A stretch of DNA of 64,000 nucleotides from Nitrosopumilaceae archaeon (GCA_028279545.1 JANQNN010000047.1:54227-118226); one strand, 5' to 3'. Numbered from the stretch's first letter, positions 18,423-27,062 are shown. Notes: a model not told the origin generated them from the sequence alone. Program-made: numbers and translations.

Positions 18423-19062
18423 AGTCTACTAAAGGGTGAGTGTCTTTTAATTTAATAATTTTCACATAATAATATCCATGTTCTGATGGATCTTTAACAA
18501 ATGATGGTTCAGAATCATGATTTGAAAATTTCAAAAATGGATTTTTGGGTTCATTTGGAAGAACCACATGACAAAAATAAGATGTACCTTCTTCAGTGAA
18601 GTTCATGAAAACACCAATCAACCATTTATCATTATGAGGGAAAAGGAACAAAGGGAATGGATTTTCTTCAAAACCCCAAGTAAGTTTTGCAAGACTGGAA
18701 AGATCTTCAAGCTCTATGGGTTGATACCTATCTGAGGTTCCATTTCCTGGTTTTAATGCAGCGGGAAGCGATTTAATTCGAACAATCGGAGAGTAAAGTT
18801 TGCCTAAATCTGAAGTAGAGTTTACAATTGTTGATTGTTCGTTACCTCCTCTAAAGGCATAACAAAGAAAATTTCCGTTATTTTCTAGAGGAGTAAAATA
18901 AACAATTGGTTTTTCTTTTAAAACATCCATTTGAACAGATAAAATTTTTTTTCCCTCAAGCTCATGTAGAAATGAAATACGAGGAGCACGCTCCAAGGCA
19001 CAAACCAACCTTGAAAATTCTAAAGTTGATGACACTTGGATATAACGAGGTAATTTGTCCAC
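18403..19062 (-). CDS. Conserved hypothetical protein
   Basis: A 219-residue soluble protein without signal peptide. Aromatic- and Pro-rich segments (NPFPLFLFPHNDKWLIG, DPSEHGYYYVKII) suggest a beta-rich fold. I do not recognise a family. Its end overlaps pyrF by 20 nt, so it is likely cotranscribed with pyrF; purA upstream is 49 nt away. A role in nucleotide metabolism would be guesswork from context. Confidence 0.6.
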   Translation of the reverse strand: MDKLPRYIQVSSTLEFSRLVCALERAPRISFLHELEGKKILSVQMDVLKEKPIVYFTPLENNGNFLCYAFRGGNEQSTIVNSTSDLGKLYSPIVRIKSLPAALKPGNGTSDRYQPIELEDLSSLAKLTWGFEENPFPLFLFPHNDKWLIGVFMNFTEEGTSYFCHVVLPNEPKNPFLKFSNHDSEPSFVKDPSEHGYYYVKIIKLKDTHPLVDYGHLQN

Positions 19063-19111
19063 GTTAATCTAATTTGTAATAGTAAATTAAACTTACCCAA
19101 ATTTTTTCAGC

Positions 19112-20113
19112 CTAGTTTCTTCTATCAATTACATCTTGAATTTCTGGGCCAGTACCAATGATCGTAACGGGTGTGTTTAATTTTTCTTCAATATTTTTTA
19201 CGAATGTTTTTGCTTCCTCAGGAATTTCTTCAAAAGATGTTTTACCTTTACAGGCTGGAAATATTATATCTAATTTGGTAATTGAAATTTGTGTTGCGCT
19301 GTTAAGCATGATCGCACGCCTGGCTAAATCAAAATCAAATTCTGCTGCCCGTCTTTGTCTTCCTGTAACTGTTCCAAATTCAGACCAGCCTTTAGTCTCA
19401 GCCTCCTCAAGTGAAAGTTCATTTGACAATGGTCCCGTGCCTACTCGAGTCACGTAGGCTTTGAAGACCACAATTACTTCATCTACATTTTTTGGTCCTA
19501 ATCCAATGTCAGCACAAATTCCAGAAGCAGTTACATCTTTTGAGGTAACAAAAGGATATGTTCCATGCCATAAAGATAAGAAGGTTCCTTGGGTCCCTTC
19601 AATTAGAACATTTTCCTTTGATGCGATTGTAGAATTTACTTCTCCAGGCACATCAACTATTAATGAAGAGAGTGAATTCACATCCTTTGCCATTTTTAGC
19701 ACCCTCAATGCCCGATCAGAATTAGCTGGTCCTGTGCCTGAACCTGTACTTCCAATTTTTTCTTTTAACTTACCTTTTGAATCCCGAGAGAGATGTTCTT
19801 GTTCTATAATACCACAGTGTTTATCCACAAATGCCCTACCAGTTGCACCAAAATCTTGAATTTCTTTGAATAATACATCGGGGTTTATGACGACTCCTGG
19901 GCCAATCATCACTTTTGCATTTTTATTTAAAAAACCACTAGGCAACATTCTAACTTTATAGATTTTTTCTCCGTCTCGTATGGTATGACCAGCGTTTGGT
20001 CCTGCTCCTCCTCGAACTATTATTTTTGGATTATCTTTTATTGCAAGGTAGGAAATTATTTTGCCTTTTCCTTCATCTCCAAAAAAACCTCCCACAACTA
20101 TTGTAGACGTCAC
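19112..20113 (-). CDS. purA: Adenylosuccinate synthetase
   Basis: Forms adenylosuccinate from IMP, GTP and aspartate. The P-loop-like FFGDEGKGK lies near residue 10 of the chosen start and the catalytic His in GGAGPNAGHTI follows; TSKDVTASG and RQRRAAEFD match the IMP- and GTP-binding regions. The GTG at 20113 places the domain at the N-terminus; the longer ATG at 20194 would collide with the divergent gene starting at 20194. From GTG the protein is 333 aa, the short archaeal form. Confidence 0.92.
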   Translation of the reverse strand: MTSTIVVGGFFGDEGKGKIISYLAIKDNPKIIVRGGAGPNAGHTIRDGEKIYKVRMLPSGFLNKNAKVMIGPGVVINPDVLFKEIQDFGATGRAFVDKHCGIIEQEHLSRDSKGKLKEKIGSTGSGTGPANSDRALRVLKMAKDVNSLSSLIVDVPGEVNSTIASKENVLIEGTQGTFLSLWHGTYPFVTSKDVTASGICADIGLGPKNVDEVIVVFKAYVTRVGTGPLSNELSLEEAETKGWSEFGTVTGRQRRAAEFDFDLARRAIMLNSATQISITKLDIIFPACKGKTSFEEIPEEAKTFVKNIEEKLNTPVTIIGTGPEIQDVIDRRN

Positions 20114-20193
20114 AATTTTTTGGCTGAAAACCCGTTTATTTAAGCTAGTGATTTCACATGATTTAATATTCCATAGAATTTGAAGAAAAACCA

Positions 20194-20655
20194 TTGGCTG
20201 AAGAAAATTTTGCAGGAAATATCATTGTAGTCTTGGCAAATCTTCCAGATTTTCTAAGAACACCCATTTTGAAAAAAAGAATGATTGAGTTTTTTGCAAT
20301 GGATGAACTTGAGAAAAAACAGCTAGTTAATAATGCATTAGAAGCAGGCCCAACCATTCCCTTTGCAAACTTTTCCAAATTATTCAAGACCTGGTTAGAG
20401 ATCCTAACAGTTTTACCCGAAGACCAGAGAAATGAATTGTTCTCAGCCTATATTAGTGAAATTTGTGATTCACCTGAGAAATTAATTGCATTTCATTTAG
20501 ATGGGATACTAGAAATTTTCTTATCTCTTGATAATGAAAAGCAAAATATCATTTCACAATCGATAAAAAAAATAATCAATGGCCTTGATAGTGAAAAGAA
20601 AAGGAAATTGTTTGTTATTATTCCAGATAATGCCCAAAAAAGTTTAAAATTTTAA
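20194..20655 (+). CDS. Conserved hypothetical helical protein
   Basis: Begins at a TTG at 20194, divergent from purA. The 153 residues are almost entirely helical and charged, with no membrane helix. The pattern of about 40-residue helical hairpins (FSKLFKTWLEILTVLP; LISQ-like LDNEKQNIISQSIKKII) hints at a HEAT-like repeat, which is only an impression. It converges by 4 nt on the YggX-like gene. Confidence 0.6.
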   Translation: MAEENFAGNIIVVLANLPDFLRTPILKKRMIEFFAMDELEKKQLVNNALEAGPTIPFANFSKLFKTWLEILTVLPEDQRNELFSAYISEICDSPEKLIAFHLDGILEIFLSLDNEKQNIISQSIKKIINGLDSEKKRKLFVIIPDNAQKSLKF

Positions 20656-20933
20656 GAACTGGTTTCTTCATCGGGTTTTCTATTATCTTCATTTGAGTAA
20701 TCGATGTAATCTCCTTCTGGAGTTAGAACACCGGCAAATATTTTTTCATGTTTTTTTAAGAGTTTTCTATGATCTGCCATTGACATATCAAGTCTCATTT
20801 CGTTCATAACCATAATTCGATATTCTTTCCATTCTTTCCAACATTTATTGCAAACAGGATATTTACTTGCTATAGGATCTAGTTCTTCATTTTCGGGAAT
20901 TGGATCTTTACATTTGGTGCAAATTTGACTCAT
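20652..20933 (-). CDS. YggX-like protein (Fe(II)-trafficking/oxidative protection family) with N-terminal zinc ribbon
   Basis: The 93-residue protein combines a CxxC...CxxC ribbon (CTKC at 5-8, CNKC near 28-31) with a YggX-type helical core: WKEWKEYRIMVMNEMRLDMS followed by ADHRKLL and a Phe-containing end. The W-x-x-W, NE-x-RL and HRKLL positions agree with YggX as I recall it. Bacterial YggX protects Fe-S clusters; the extra ribbon is unusual. The role in an archaeon is inference. Confidence 0.6.
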   Translation of the reverse strand: MSQICTKCKDPIPENEELDPIASKYPVCNKCWKEWKEYRIMVMNEMRLDMSMADHRKLLKKHEKIFAGVLTPEGDYIDYSNEDNRKPDEETSS

Positions 20934-20945
20934 GTATTAGAGGCA

Positions 20946-22280
20946 TTAAGAACTCTTTTTATCTTTTATTGAGGGTAGATCATCAATCTTCAATCTCTTA
21001 TCGAAAAATAAGGAAGCTGTAAGATCTCCTGTAACATTTACCATTGTTCGTGTCATATCTAAAATCCTATCCACACCAAGTAGAAGAATAACACCAACTG
21101 GAGGAATTCCTGCTGCAATTAGAATTGTAGACAAGATAACAATTCCTGTTCCAGGAGCTGAAGGGGCTCCAATTGAGGCTGCAAGGGCAGTTACTGTGAT
21201 TAATAAAATAGTTGTAAAACCCAAATCAATGTTGAAGAGCTGAGCAAGAAAAAATACTGCAACTATTTGGTATAATGCAGTTCCATCCATATTGATTGTA
21301 GCCCCCAAAGGAATGATAAACTGAGAAATTTTTGGTTTTATCTTCATCTTTTCTTCAGCTGTTTTAATTGATAGTGGCATTACAGTAGCAGAACTAGAAG
21401 TTGAAAAAGCAAGAAGTTGAGGATCTCTCATCAAAGAAAAAGAAGAAAGTAGTGGTCTCTTTGCAAAAAATTTTACTATTATCGCATAGATAAGCAACAT
21501 TGCAAAAAGACCAATAACAACAGTTACCATGTAAGCTCCAAGTCCTGAAAGAGCTGAAAGACCAAGCTTTGATGTAATTGCCGCCATCAATCCAAATGCG
21601 GCAAATGGTGCAAGTCGCATTGCCCATGAAACTACTTTCAAAGTAATTTTTTGAATGGCTTCAAGTAAGTCTAAAATTGGTTTTGAGCTTTCTTTTGGTA
21701 ATGAAATCATTGATACTCCAATGATTAATGCAAAAACAACAATGCTTAGCATTTCTCCAGACATAAAAGAAGCAATTGGATTGCTTGGAATCAAACTAAC
21801 AATACTTTGAGGGATTTCACTGATGCTTAATTCAGCTTTTTCAACAGGTTCAATATCTTCAAGATCAAAGCTTTCTCGAATTAATGATCCATCAATAAAA
21901 TTACCAGGTTCTATTAAAGTTACAACAAAAATTCCAATAGTTAAAGCAATTGCCGTAGTTGCAATAAAATACAAGGCTGCTCCTAGCCCAAGTTTTTGCA
22001 GATATTCTAAACTTCCAGCTGATGTAAGTCCCCTTATTATTGACGCAAAAATTAATGGGACAATTATCATCTGAATTATTTTAAGAAAAAGATTTGCTGG
22101 AATGGATAACCAATTAGTAATTATTTCTGCTGTGTTTTTTTCCACTAGATCAGCTTGGGGCCCTAAAACAAAACCTACTATTAAACCCAAAAATAAAGCA
22201 ACTAGAACTTGGGCCCATAATTTTTTTTTAATTAGGTAAGTTATTTGTGGAACTGGATATTTGAAAGAGCTAATAACCAA
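20946..22280 (-). CDS. Dicarboxylate/amino acid:cation symporter (GltP/DAACS family)
   Basis: The product (444 aa) is a multi-pass carrier of the GltPh type. The re-entrant serine-rich loop (FSTSSSATVMPLS), the NMDGT cation/substrate motif and the second hairpin (SIGAPSAPGTG) are all present. It should take up glutamate, aspartate or C4-dicarboxylates with Na+ or H+. The start is a TTG at 22280. A TATA-like CTTATATATT (22301-22310) and a perfect palindrome (22327-22338) lie just upstream. Confidence 0.9.
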   Translation of the reverse strand: MVISSFKYPVPQITYLIKKKLWAQVLVALFLGLIVGFVLGPQADLVEKNTAEIITNWLSIPANLFLKIIQMIIVPLIFASIIRGLTSAGSLEYLQKLGLGAALYFIATTAIALTIGIFVVTLIEPGNFIDGSLIRESFDLEDIEPVEKAELSISEIPQSIVSLIPSNPIASFMSGEMLSIVVFALIIGVSMISLPKESSKPILDLLEAIQKITLKVVSWAMRLAPFAAFGLMAAITSKLGLSALSGLGAYMVTVVIGLFAMLLIYAIIVKFFAKRPLLSSFSLMRDPQLLAFSTSSSATVMPLSIKTAEEKMKIKPKISQFIIPLGATINMDGTALYQIVAVFFLAQLFNIDLGFTTILLITVTALAASIGAPSAPGTGIVILSTILIAAGIPPVGVILLLGVDRILDMTRTMVNVTGDLTASLFFDKRLKIDDLPSIKDKKSS

Positions 22281-22326
22281 TGTATTATGAAAGGTTTATT
22301 CTTATATATTACAAATTAATTTGATT

Positions 22327-22338
22327 CTCAAATTTGAG
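22327..22338. promoter_or_regulatory. Palindrome upstream of the symporter gene, possible operator
   Basis: CTCAAATTTGAG is a perfect 12-bp palindrome. It sits about 17 bp upstream of the TATA-like box of the leftward symporter gene and 17 nt after the K+ channel stop. The position suits an activator or repressor site, which is inference. Confidence 0.4.
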
Positions 22339-22354
22339 TTTAAAAAACAAGATG

Positions 22355-22792
22355 TTATTTTTTTGGTTTATTTCTTTGTCGTAATTCATCATGAAGATCT
22401 TTGAGCATATTAATCAATAAATCAACTTCATGCTTTTCCAATCTTTCAATTTCAGAAATTTTCTTTATGATTAGAGACTTGGCATCATATTCTACAGTCT
22501 CTCGTTTTTTTAATCTAGAACCAACCAAACTTGCTCCTAAAGCAGAGATAAAGGCACCTATGATTGAAATTCCCACAAACATAAGGACAATCCCCATAAT
22601 TCGTCCTTCTTCAGTTACGGGTACTACATCTCCATAACCCACAGTAGTTACTGTGGCTGAAACCCACCAAAATGCATCAATAAGGTTTGTAATTTGGGCA
22701 CTTTCATGTGGCGATTCAATAAAGTAAATTCCAAGGCCGCTACCACCTATTACTACAATTGAAATAATGAGAAGTGAGATTAGAATTTTCAT
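22355..22792 (-). CDS. Two-helix potassium channel subunit
   Basis: A 145-residue channel with helix M1 (residues 3-25), the pore loop and selectivity filter TVGYGD (near residue 52), and helix M2 (ILMFVGISIIGAFISALGASLVG), followed by a charged cytoplasmic tail of about 50 residues with a short coiled coil. This is the KcsA/Kch core, with no RCK domain in the same chain. It may tune membrane potential or osmotic balance. Confidence 0.9.
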   Translation of the reverse strand: MKILISLLIISIVVIGGSGLGIYFIESPHESAQITNLIDAFWWVSATVTTVGYGDVVPVTEEGRIMGIVLMFVGISIIGAFISALGASLVGSRLKKRETVEYDAKSLIIKKISEIERLEKHEVDLLINMLKDLHDELRQRNKPKK

Positions 22793-22891
22793 TTGAAAAA
22801 GATTATTTTCTATATTCTATAAGGAACAACAGGATTATCAAAAAAGGAAATCAAGTGGTTAAATTAAGTATGGTAAGACAAAATTTCTATC

Positions 22892-23014
22892 ATGAATAAT
22901 GATCCTTATTGCCATTGTGGTTCTTGTGGTCATGAAGTAGAAAATGAGTGCTATTCTAAACAATGCCCTTGTTGTCTTACTGACCATCAAGGTGCGTTTG
23001 GTAAAAACAGGTAA
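22892..23014 (+). CDS. Tiny Cys/His-rich metal-binding protein
   Basis: The ORF encodes 40 residues, of which seven are Cys (CHCGSCGH near 7-14, then CPCC at 25-28) and four are His. The spacing CxC-x2-C...C...CxCC suggests tight binding of one or two zinc or other metal ions. No homologue is recognised. A second Cys-rich ORF follows 23 nt downstream on the same strand. Confidence 0.55.
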   Translation: MNNDPYCHCGSCGHEVENECYSKQCPCCLTDHQGAFGKNR

Positions 23015-23037
23015 TAATTATCAAAGTTGAGAACATC

Positions 23038-23157
23038 ATGACAGTGAATTGTCAATGTATAGAATGTAATTGTAAGGAAGTTGTGATTTCAATGGATAAA
23101 GATAATAAATTTCTTTGCTCAAGTTGTAGACTTGGAAAGCATGGTCACAAAGTTTGA
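23038..23157 (+). CDS. Tiny Cys-rich zinc-binding protein
   Basis: A 39-residue ORF with CQCIECNCKE at residues 5-14 and CSSCRLGKHGH at 27-37. It resembles the small CxCGC...C-x2-C-x4-GHH zinc proteins seen in many ammonia-oxidising archaea, as I recall them. It follows the 40-residue Cys-rich ORF and is probably cotranscribed with it. Metal buffering or nucleic-acid binding are both possible. Confidence 0.6.
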   Translation: MTVNCQCIECNCKEVVISMDKDNKFLCSSCRLGKHGHKV

Positions 23158-23251
23158 GAAAAATCTAGATATCTTAGATATCAATAAACCACATTTTCAA
23201 GATTAAAACACAAAGGGTATAAAAGAATAAAATGACATAGTATATGCTAAA

Positions 23252-23761
23252 TTGAATAAAATTACTATTGGAAAGAAACTGAGTTTTAATTTTTTGTTTG
23301 AAAAATTAAAACAAAAAAATAAGAAAGATTCTGAAATTCAAATCCAAGATACTGATATTGATTGTGAAATGGTGAAATTGGATAAAGTAGGAATAACACA
23401 ATATGGTCAAGGCGTATTAATTCTAAAAACAGAAAAAGATAAAGCATTTCCAATTTCAGCTTTTTCACCTGAAACTGCAAAAAATATTTTAGATTTTCAA
23501 AATGGTAAACGTGATGAAATTCCATCCATTTATCGTTTGGTAGAACGAATTTGTGAAGAATCTGAATTGCTATTAGTAAAGGTAAGGATTTATTCTATAG
23601 GTGAGGTATTGCGTGCAAACCTCTATTTTACTGGAAAAAAGAACTTAATCCTAAGAAATTATAGAGCTTCAGACGCAATTGCTCTTGCTACTTTTTACAG
23701 CATACCAATTTTAATTAAAAAAAATGTACTTCAATCTAGTCCAAAAATTAATTTAAAATAA
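23252..23761 (+). CDS. Bifunctional nuclease (BFN/DUF151) family protein
   Basis: The start is a TTG at 23252 (the ATG nearby leads to a stop after two codons). After a basic N-terminal stretch the DUF151 core is visible: ILKTEKDKAFPISAFSPETAK, a VKVRIYSIGEVLRANLYF strand pair and RASDAIALATFYSIPI, which matches the family's R-P/A-SDAIALA-R-x-x-PI. Plant and bacterial members have been reported to have nuclease activity or to act in stress responses. Activity here is untested. Confidence 0.85.
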   Translation: MNKITIGKKLSFNFLFEKLKQKNKKDSEIQIQDTDIDCEMVKLDKVGITQYGQGVLILKTEKDKAFPISAFSPETAKNILDFQNGKRDEIPSIYRLVERICEESELLLVKVRIYSIGEVLRANLYFTGKKNLILRNYRASDAIALATFYSIPILIKKNVLQSSPKINLK

Positions 23762-23810
23762 TGAAATTATATCCAAAATTTGTTATAACAACTTTTCAAA
23801 TTAAAAAAAA

Positions 23811-23814
23811 GGAG
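23811..23814 (+). promoter_or_regulatory. Shine-Dalgarno site deciding the PCMT start
   Basis: GGAG lies 7 nt before the ATG at 23822 and overlaps too closely with the alternative TTG at 23816, so it favours the ATG. Confidence 0.55.
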
Positions 23815-23821
23815 TTTGAAA

Positions 23822-24469
23822 ATGTCTGAAATTGATAAAAAAATTCAAGCAAAATTGGATAATTTAATCAAAATAATGGAAAATTCTGGTTACCTTAAAA
23901 AAAGTGAGGTTGTGTTAGCTATAAGAAAAAATCCTAGGCACTATTTTGTTCCAAAAAGCCATACCAATGAGGCCTATAAGGATGAACCTTTACCTTTGAT
24001 GAAAAAGCAAACAATCTCTCAACCTTCGGTAGTTTCAATGATGACTGAATTGCTAGATGTCAAGAAAGGACAAAAAATCTTAGAGATAGGAAGTGGATCA
24101 GGTTGGCAATCAGCCATTCTTTCTGCGATGATAGGAAATGGGAAAGTTTTTTCCATCGACAGGCATGCTGAATTGGTAAAATTTGCTAAAGAAAATTTGA
24201 ATAAATTAGGTATTCAAAATGTTGATGTACGTTTAGGTGATGGAAGTAAAGGACTTTTAGAAGAGTCACCTTTTGATAGAATTATTATTACTGCAGCTTG
24301 TAAAAAAGTTCCTTTTTCTTTATTTGAGCAATTATCAGAAAATGGATTGTTAATTGCGCCAGTTGGCGAAAATATTCAATCATTAATTGTTTTTAAAAAA
24401 ACAAATAAAGGAATTTTAGAAATTAGCAATCATCCAGGCTTCCTTTTTGTTCCTTTATTATCAAAATAG
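23822..24469 (+). CDS. pcm: Protein-L-isoaspartate O-methyltransferase
   Basis: Repairs damaged Asp/Asn residues by methylating L-isoaspartyl groups with S-adenosylmethionine. The protein (215 aa) has PRHYFVP and ISQPSVVSMMTELL typical of PCMT, SAM motif I ILEIGSGSGWQSAIL near residue 80, and the DRIIITAA post-motif. It opens a rightward series of protein-quality genes (Hsp20 next) in the stress block. Confidence 0.93.
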   Translation: MSEIDKKIQAKLDNLIKIMENSGYLKKSEVVLAIRKNPRHYFVPKSHTNEAYKDEPLPLMKKQTISQPSVVSMMTELLDVKKGQKILEIGSGSGWQSAILSAMIGNGKVFSIDRHAELVKFAKENLNKLGIQNVDVRLGDGSKGLLEESPFDRIIITAACKKVPFSLFEQLSENGLLIAPVGENIQSLIVFKKTNKGILEISNHPGFLFVPLLSK

Positions 24470-24514
24470 AAAATCATCATCTGGAATTAAAAAACACATT
24501 CTACATTCCTTACC

Positions 24515-25009
24515 ATGGCAAAAAAGTCGACCAAACCAGCAAAATCTACATCAAAGCTTGCACCTTCTCTAGGAGCAAGTTGGACTGAGATGGATAGGAT
24601 TTTTGATAATTTCAAAAGAGATCTTGAAAAATCATTTACTTCCTTCCCAAGTTTTACAATGCCTTCTTTTCCAAAACTCCCTGAAACATCATGCGATGTT
24701 GTAGATGAAGGAACTCATTTTAGAGTTAGTGTAGAATTGCCTGGTGTAAAGAAAAACGAGATTGAACTTAATGTCACAGATAATTCTATAGAAATATCAG
24801 CCGAAAGCAAACAAGAAAAAGAACAAAAAAAGAAAAACTATCTAAGAAAAGAAAGACGAGAAGTATCACACCATAGAACAATTCCTCTTTCTGAAAAAGT
24901 GGTAGCAGGACAAGTAAAGGCTAAACTAACTGATGGTGTTTTAACAATAACTTTACCAAAATCAAAGCCAACTCCCATCTCAAAAAAGAAAGCAATTAAA
25001 GTTCAATAA
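24515..25009 (+). CDS. hsp20: Small heat shock protein, Hsp20/alpha-crystallin family
   Basis: The 164-residue protein has a basic Ser/Lys/Pro N-terminus, a Phe-rich segment (FTSFPSFTMPSFP) that in this family drives oligomer formation, and a full alpha-crystallin domain (FRVSVELPGVKKNEIELNV to DGVLTITLPKSKP). A short C-terminal tail ends in KKAIKVQ, where I-x-V-type residues often contact neighbours. It is an ATP-independent holdase. It is 45 nt downstream of PCMT. Confidence 0.93.
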   Translation: MAKKSTKPAKSTSKLAPSLGASWTEMDRIFDNFKRDLEKSFTSFPSFTMPSFPKLPETSCDVVDEGTHFRVSVELPGVKKNEIELNVTDNSIEISAESKQEKEQKKKNYLRKERREVSHHRTIPLSEKVVAGQVKAKLTDGVLTITLPKSKPTPISKKKAIKVQ

Positions 25010-25030
25010 CACCCTTTTTTTCTATTAATT

Positions 25031-25714
25031 ATGAAGTGGCATTTTGATGATTTTATCTATGGATCGATAGATGGAGCCATAACTACCTTTGCTGTTGTTG
25101 CTGGCGTAATGGGAGCTTCATTATCACCAACCATTGTATTGATTCTAGGTTTTGCTAATTTGTTTGCAGATGGATTTTCAATGGCTGCAGCCAATTACCA
25201 AGCTTCCAAAGCAAAAAATGAATACATTGAGATGAAACGTAAGCAAGAAGAATGGGAAATTGATAATTTAGAAGACCAAGAAAAAGATGAGATTAGGGAA
25301 ATTTATGAAAAAAAAGGGTTTAAAGACGAACTTCTTGAAGAGATTGTTCGAATAATTACCTCAAGACGAAAAGTGTGGGTTGACACAATGATGAGAGAAG
25401 AATTAGGATTAATAGAAGATGAGAAGAAACCCTTAGATAGTTCCCTAAGCACCTTTGTTGGATTTAATCTAATTGGATTAATTCCTCTAATACCATTTAT
25501 GGTATTTATCGGTCTAGGAATAGATCTAAATTCTCATGTGTTTACTCTTTCAACAGTTTTTGTAGTAGCAGCATTTTTTCTTGTAGGAGTAATCAAAGGC
25601 AAAATAGTTAAAAAATCAAAAATAAAATCTGGAATCTATACCGTAATTATCGGGGGAGTGGCAGCCTTGGTAGCCTATTGGATAGGATATGGATTAAATT
25701 CTCTAGTAAACTGA
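25031..25714 (+). CDS. VIT1/CCC1-type iron/manganese transporter
   Basis: The 227-residue membrane protein begins with the family signature (FDDFIYGSIDGAITTFAVVAG) and has FADGFSMAAANYQA in helix 2. A charged cytoplasmic section of about 75 residues rich in Glu (residues 66-140) forms the metal-binding domain of VIT1 proteins, then three more helices follow. Expected activity is Fe(II)/Mn(II) export from the cytoplasm. It overlaps the convergent dehydrogenase gene by 12 nt. Confidence 0.88.
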   Translation: MKWHFDDFIYGSIDGAITTFAVVAGVMGASLSPTIVLILGFANLFADGFSMAAANYQASKAKNEYIEMKRKQEEWEIDNLEDQEKDEIREIYEKKGFKDELLEEIVRIITSRRKVWVDTMMREELGLIEDEKKPLDSSLSTFVGFNLIGLIPLIPFMVFIGLGIDLNSHVFTLSTVFVVAAFFLVGVIKGKIVKKSKIKSGIYTVIIGGVAALVAYWIGYGLNSLVN

Positions 25715-26608
25715 ATCGATATAATTTCGAATAGTATGAGCTGATTTTTGGAATAAATCCTGTTCTGATGAATTTAACTCCATTGATTGAATTTCAGTAA
25801 TTCCACTAGATGATATCTTTACAGGAACTCCCATGCAAACCTCATTTTGGCCAAATTCGCCTTCTAACAAAACTGAGGCTGGTGTTGAAATGGTTTGGTT
25901 TTTGATAATGGATTTGATAACATCAAAGGTATTTTTTGCAATACCAAATTGTGATCTTGTTTTGAATTTTCTTAAGGTTCTCCAATAATTTCTAACTTCT
26001 TTTGTTATCTCTTCTTTTTGTTTTGAATTAATTTTTTCAATTAGGTTTTTACCTTTGATTTTTGTTTTTGAAAAAATTGGTACCATTGAATCTCCATGCT
26101 CTCCAAATACCCAAGCATCAGTTATGTGGGTGTTTTTTACTCCAATATTTTTTGATATAATATATCTAAACCTTTGTGAATCTAAGCTAGATGCTATTCC
26201 AATAACAGAATTTCGAGACATGCCAGTTTCCTTTTGAAAAAAATAGGTCAGTACATCTACTGGATTTGATATAACTAAAACAATAGGAGACATGCAATAA
26301 GTTTTAATTTTTTTTGCAATGTCTTTTATCATTTCAACTTGGGCACTAATGATTTCAGTTCTATTTTTTAAATAAACACCTGTACTTGCTGTAATTACAA
26401 TAACTTTAGCTTGTGAAATTTCTTGATAGTCATCAGTTCCCCTAACTGTAAAATTTGATGTCTGAGAAATTACATTTGAAATATCCATAGCTTCTCCAAT
26501 TGCTTTGCTTTTTGTTCGATTAAGTAAAACGACGTCATCTAAAGAGTTTGAGGCACATAAAAAAGCTATAGAGGAGCCAACCATGCCACTTCCGATAATG
26601 GAGATCAA
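25703..26608 (-). CDS. Malate/lactate dehydrogenase family enzyme
   Basis: The 301-residue NAD(P)-dependent dehydrogenase starts at a TTG. It has the Rossmann GSGMVGSS, the SNPVDVLTY motif, catalytic LDSQRFR (D143, R146) and GEHGDS with His171. Two points are unusual. The residue ending strand 2 is Asn30, followed by Arg, instead of the Asp of NAD-specific enzymes, hinting at NADP. The substrate loop (TGVYLKNRTEI) lacks the clear Arg or Gln that marks malate or lactate enzymes. Malate dehydrogenase is the likeliest role because 2-oxoacid metabolism in these archaea needs it. Confidence 0.8.
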   Translation of the reverse strand: MISIIGSGMVGSSIAFLCASNSLDDVVLLNRTKSKAIGEAMDISNVISQTSNFTVRGTDDYQEISQAKVIVITASTGVYLKNRTEIISAQVEMIKDIAKKIKTYCMSPIVLVISNPVDVLTYFFQKETGMSRNSVIGIASSLDSQRFRYIISKNIGVKNTHITDAWVFGEHGDSMVPIFSKTKIKGKNLIEKINSKQKEEITKEVRNYWRTLRKFKTRSQFGIAKNTFDVIKSIIKNQTISTPASVLLEGEFGQNEVCMGVPVKISSSGITEIQSMELNSSEQDLFQKSAHTIRNYIDSVY

Positions 26609-26624
26609 TTGAAATTCAATCCAT

Positions 26625-27062
26625 TTATTTTAATAAAAGTACAGGGCATCTGATCCTTTGAACTACTCCATTTGCTACACTACCTAGCATTAATTTGTCA
26701 AGTCCCGTTCTTCCGTGGGAGCTTATGACAATAAGATCTATCTTTTTTGTTTTGGCAAATGTGGTAATATCTTTAACAACAGACTCTGACTGTAAAATTT
26801 GTAATTTGATATCAACTCCTGCTTTTTTAGCTTGGTTTTCTAACTTTTCAAATGATTTTTTTGCAACTTTAGTTTTATTTTTCAGCAAATTGGAATAAAT
26901 TCTGCTATCAAAATAATAATGTCTCCAAGTATCTTTCTCGATGCAGGTCAGAAGAGTAATTTTTGATTCATATTTTTTTGCTACATCCAATGCTACCTTA
27001 AAGGCGCGAGTAGAGGAACTAGATTGATCAATTGGGACAAGTATATTCTTAAAAAGCATCAA
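26625..27062 (-). CDS. Universal stress protein (UspA family)
   Basis: A single-domain, 145-residue Usp with the start ILVPIDQSSSSTRAF and the ATP-binding motif G-x2-G-x9-G-S (GRTGLDKLMLGSVANGV) near the end, so nucleotide binding is expected. Its start overlaps the stop of the HPF-like gene by 4 nt (ATGA), which couples the two. One of five Usp genes between 26.6 and 35.4 kb. Confidence 0.9.
   Translation of the reverse strand: MMLFKNILVPIDQSSSSTRAFKVALDVAKKYESKITLLTCIEKDTWRHYYFDSRIYSNLLKNKTKVAKKSFEKLENQAKKAGVDIKLQILQSESVVKDITTFAKTKKIDLIVISSHGRTGLDKLMLGSVANGVVQRIRCPVLLLK

Noticed and set aside
19461..19859. 132-codon plus-strand ORF inside purA
   Set aside because: purA motifs are clear on the other strand; this is a shadow.
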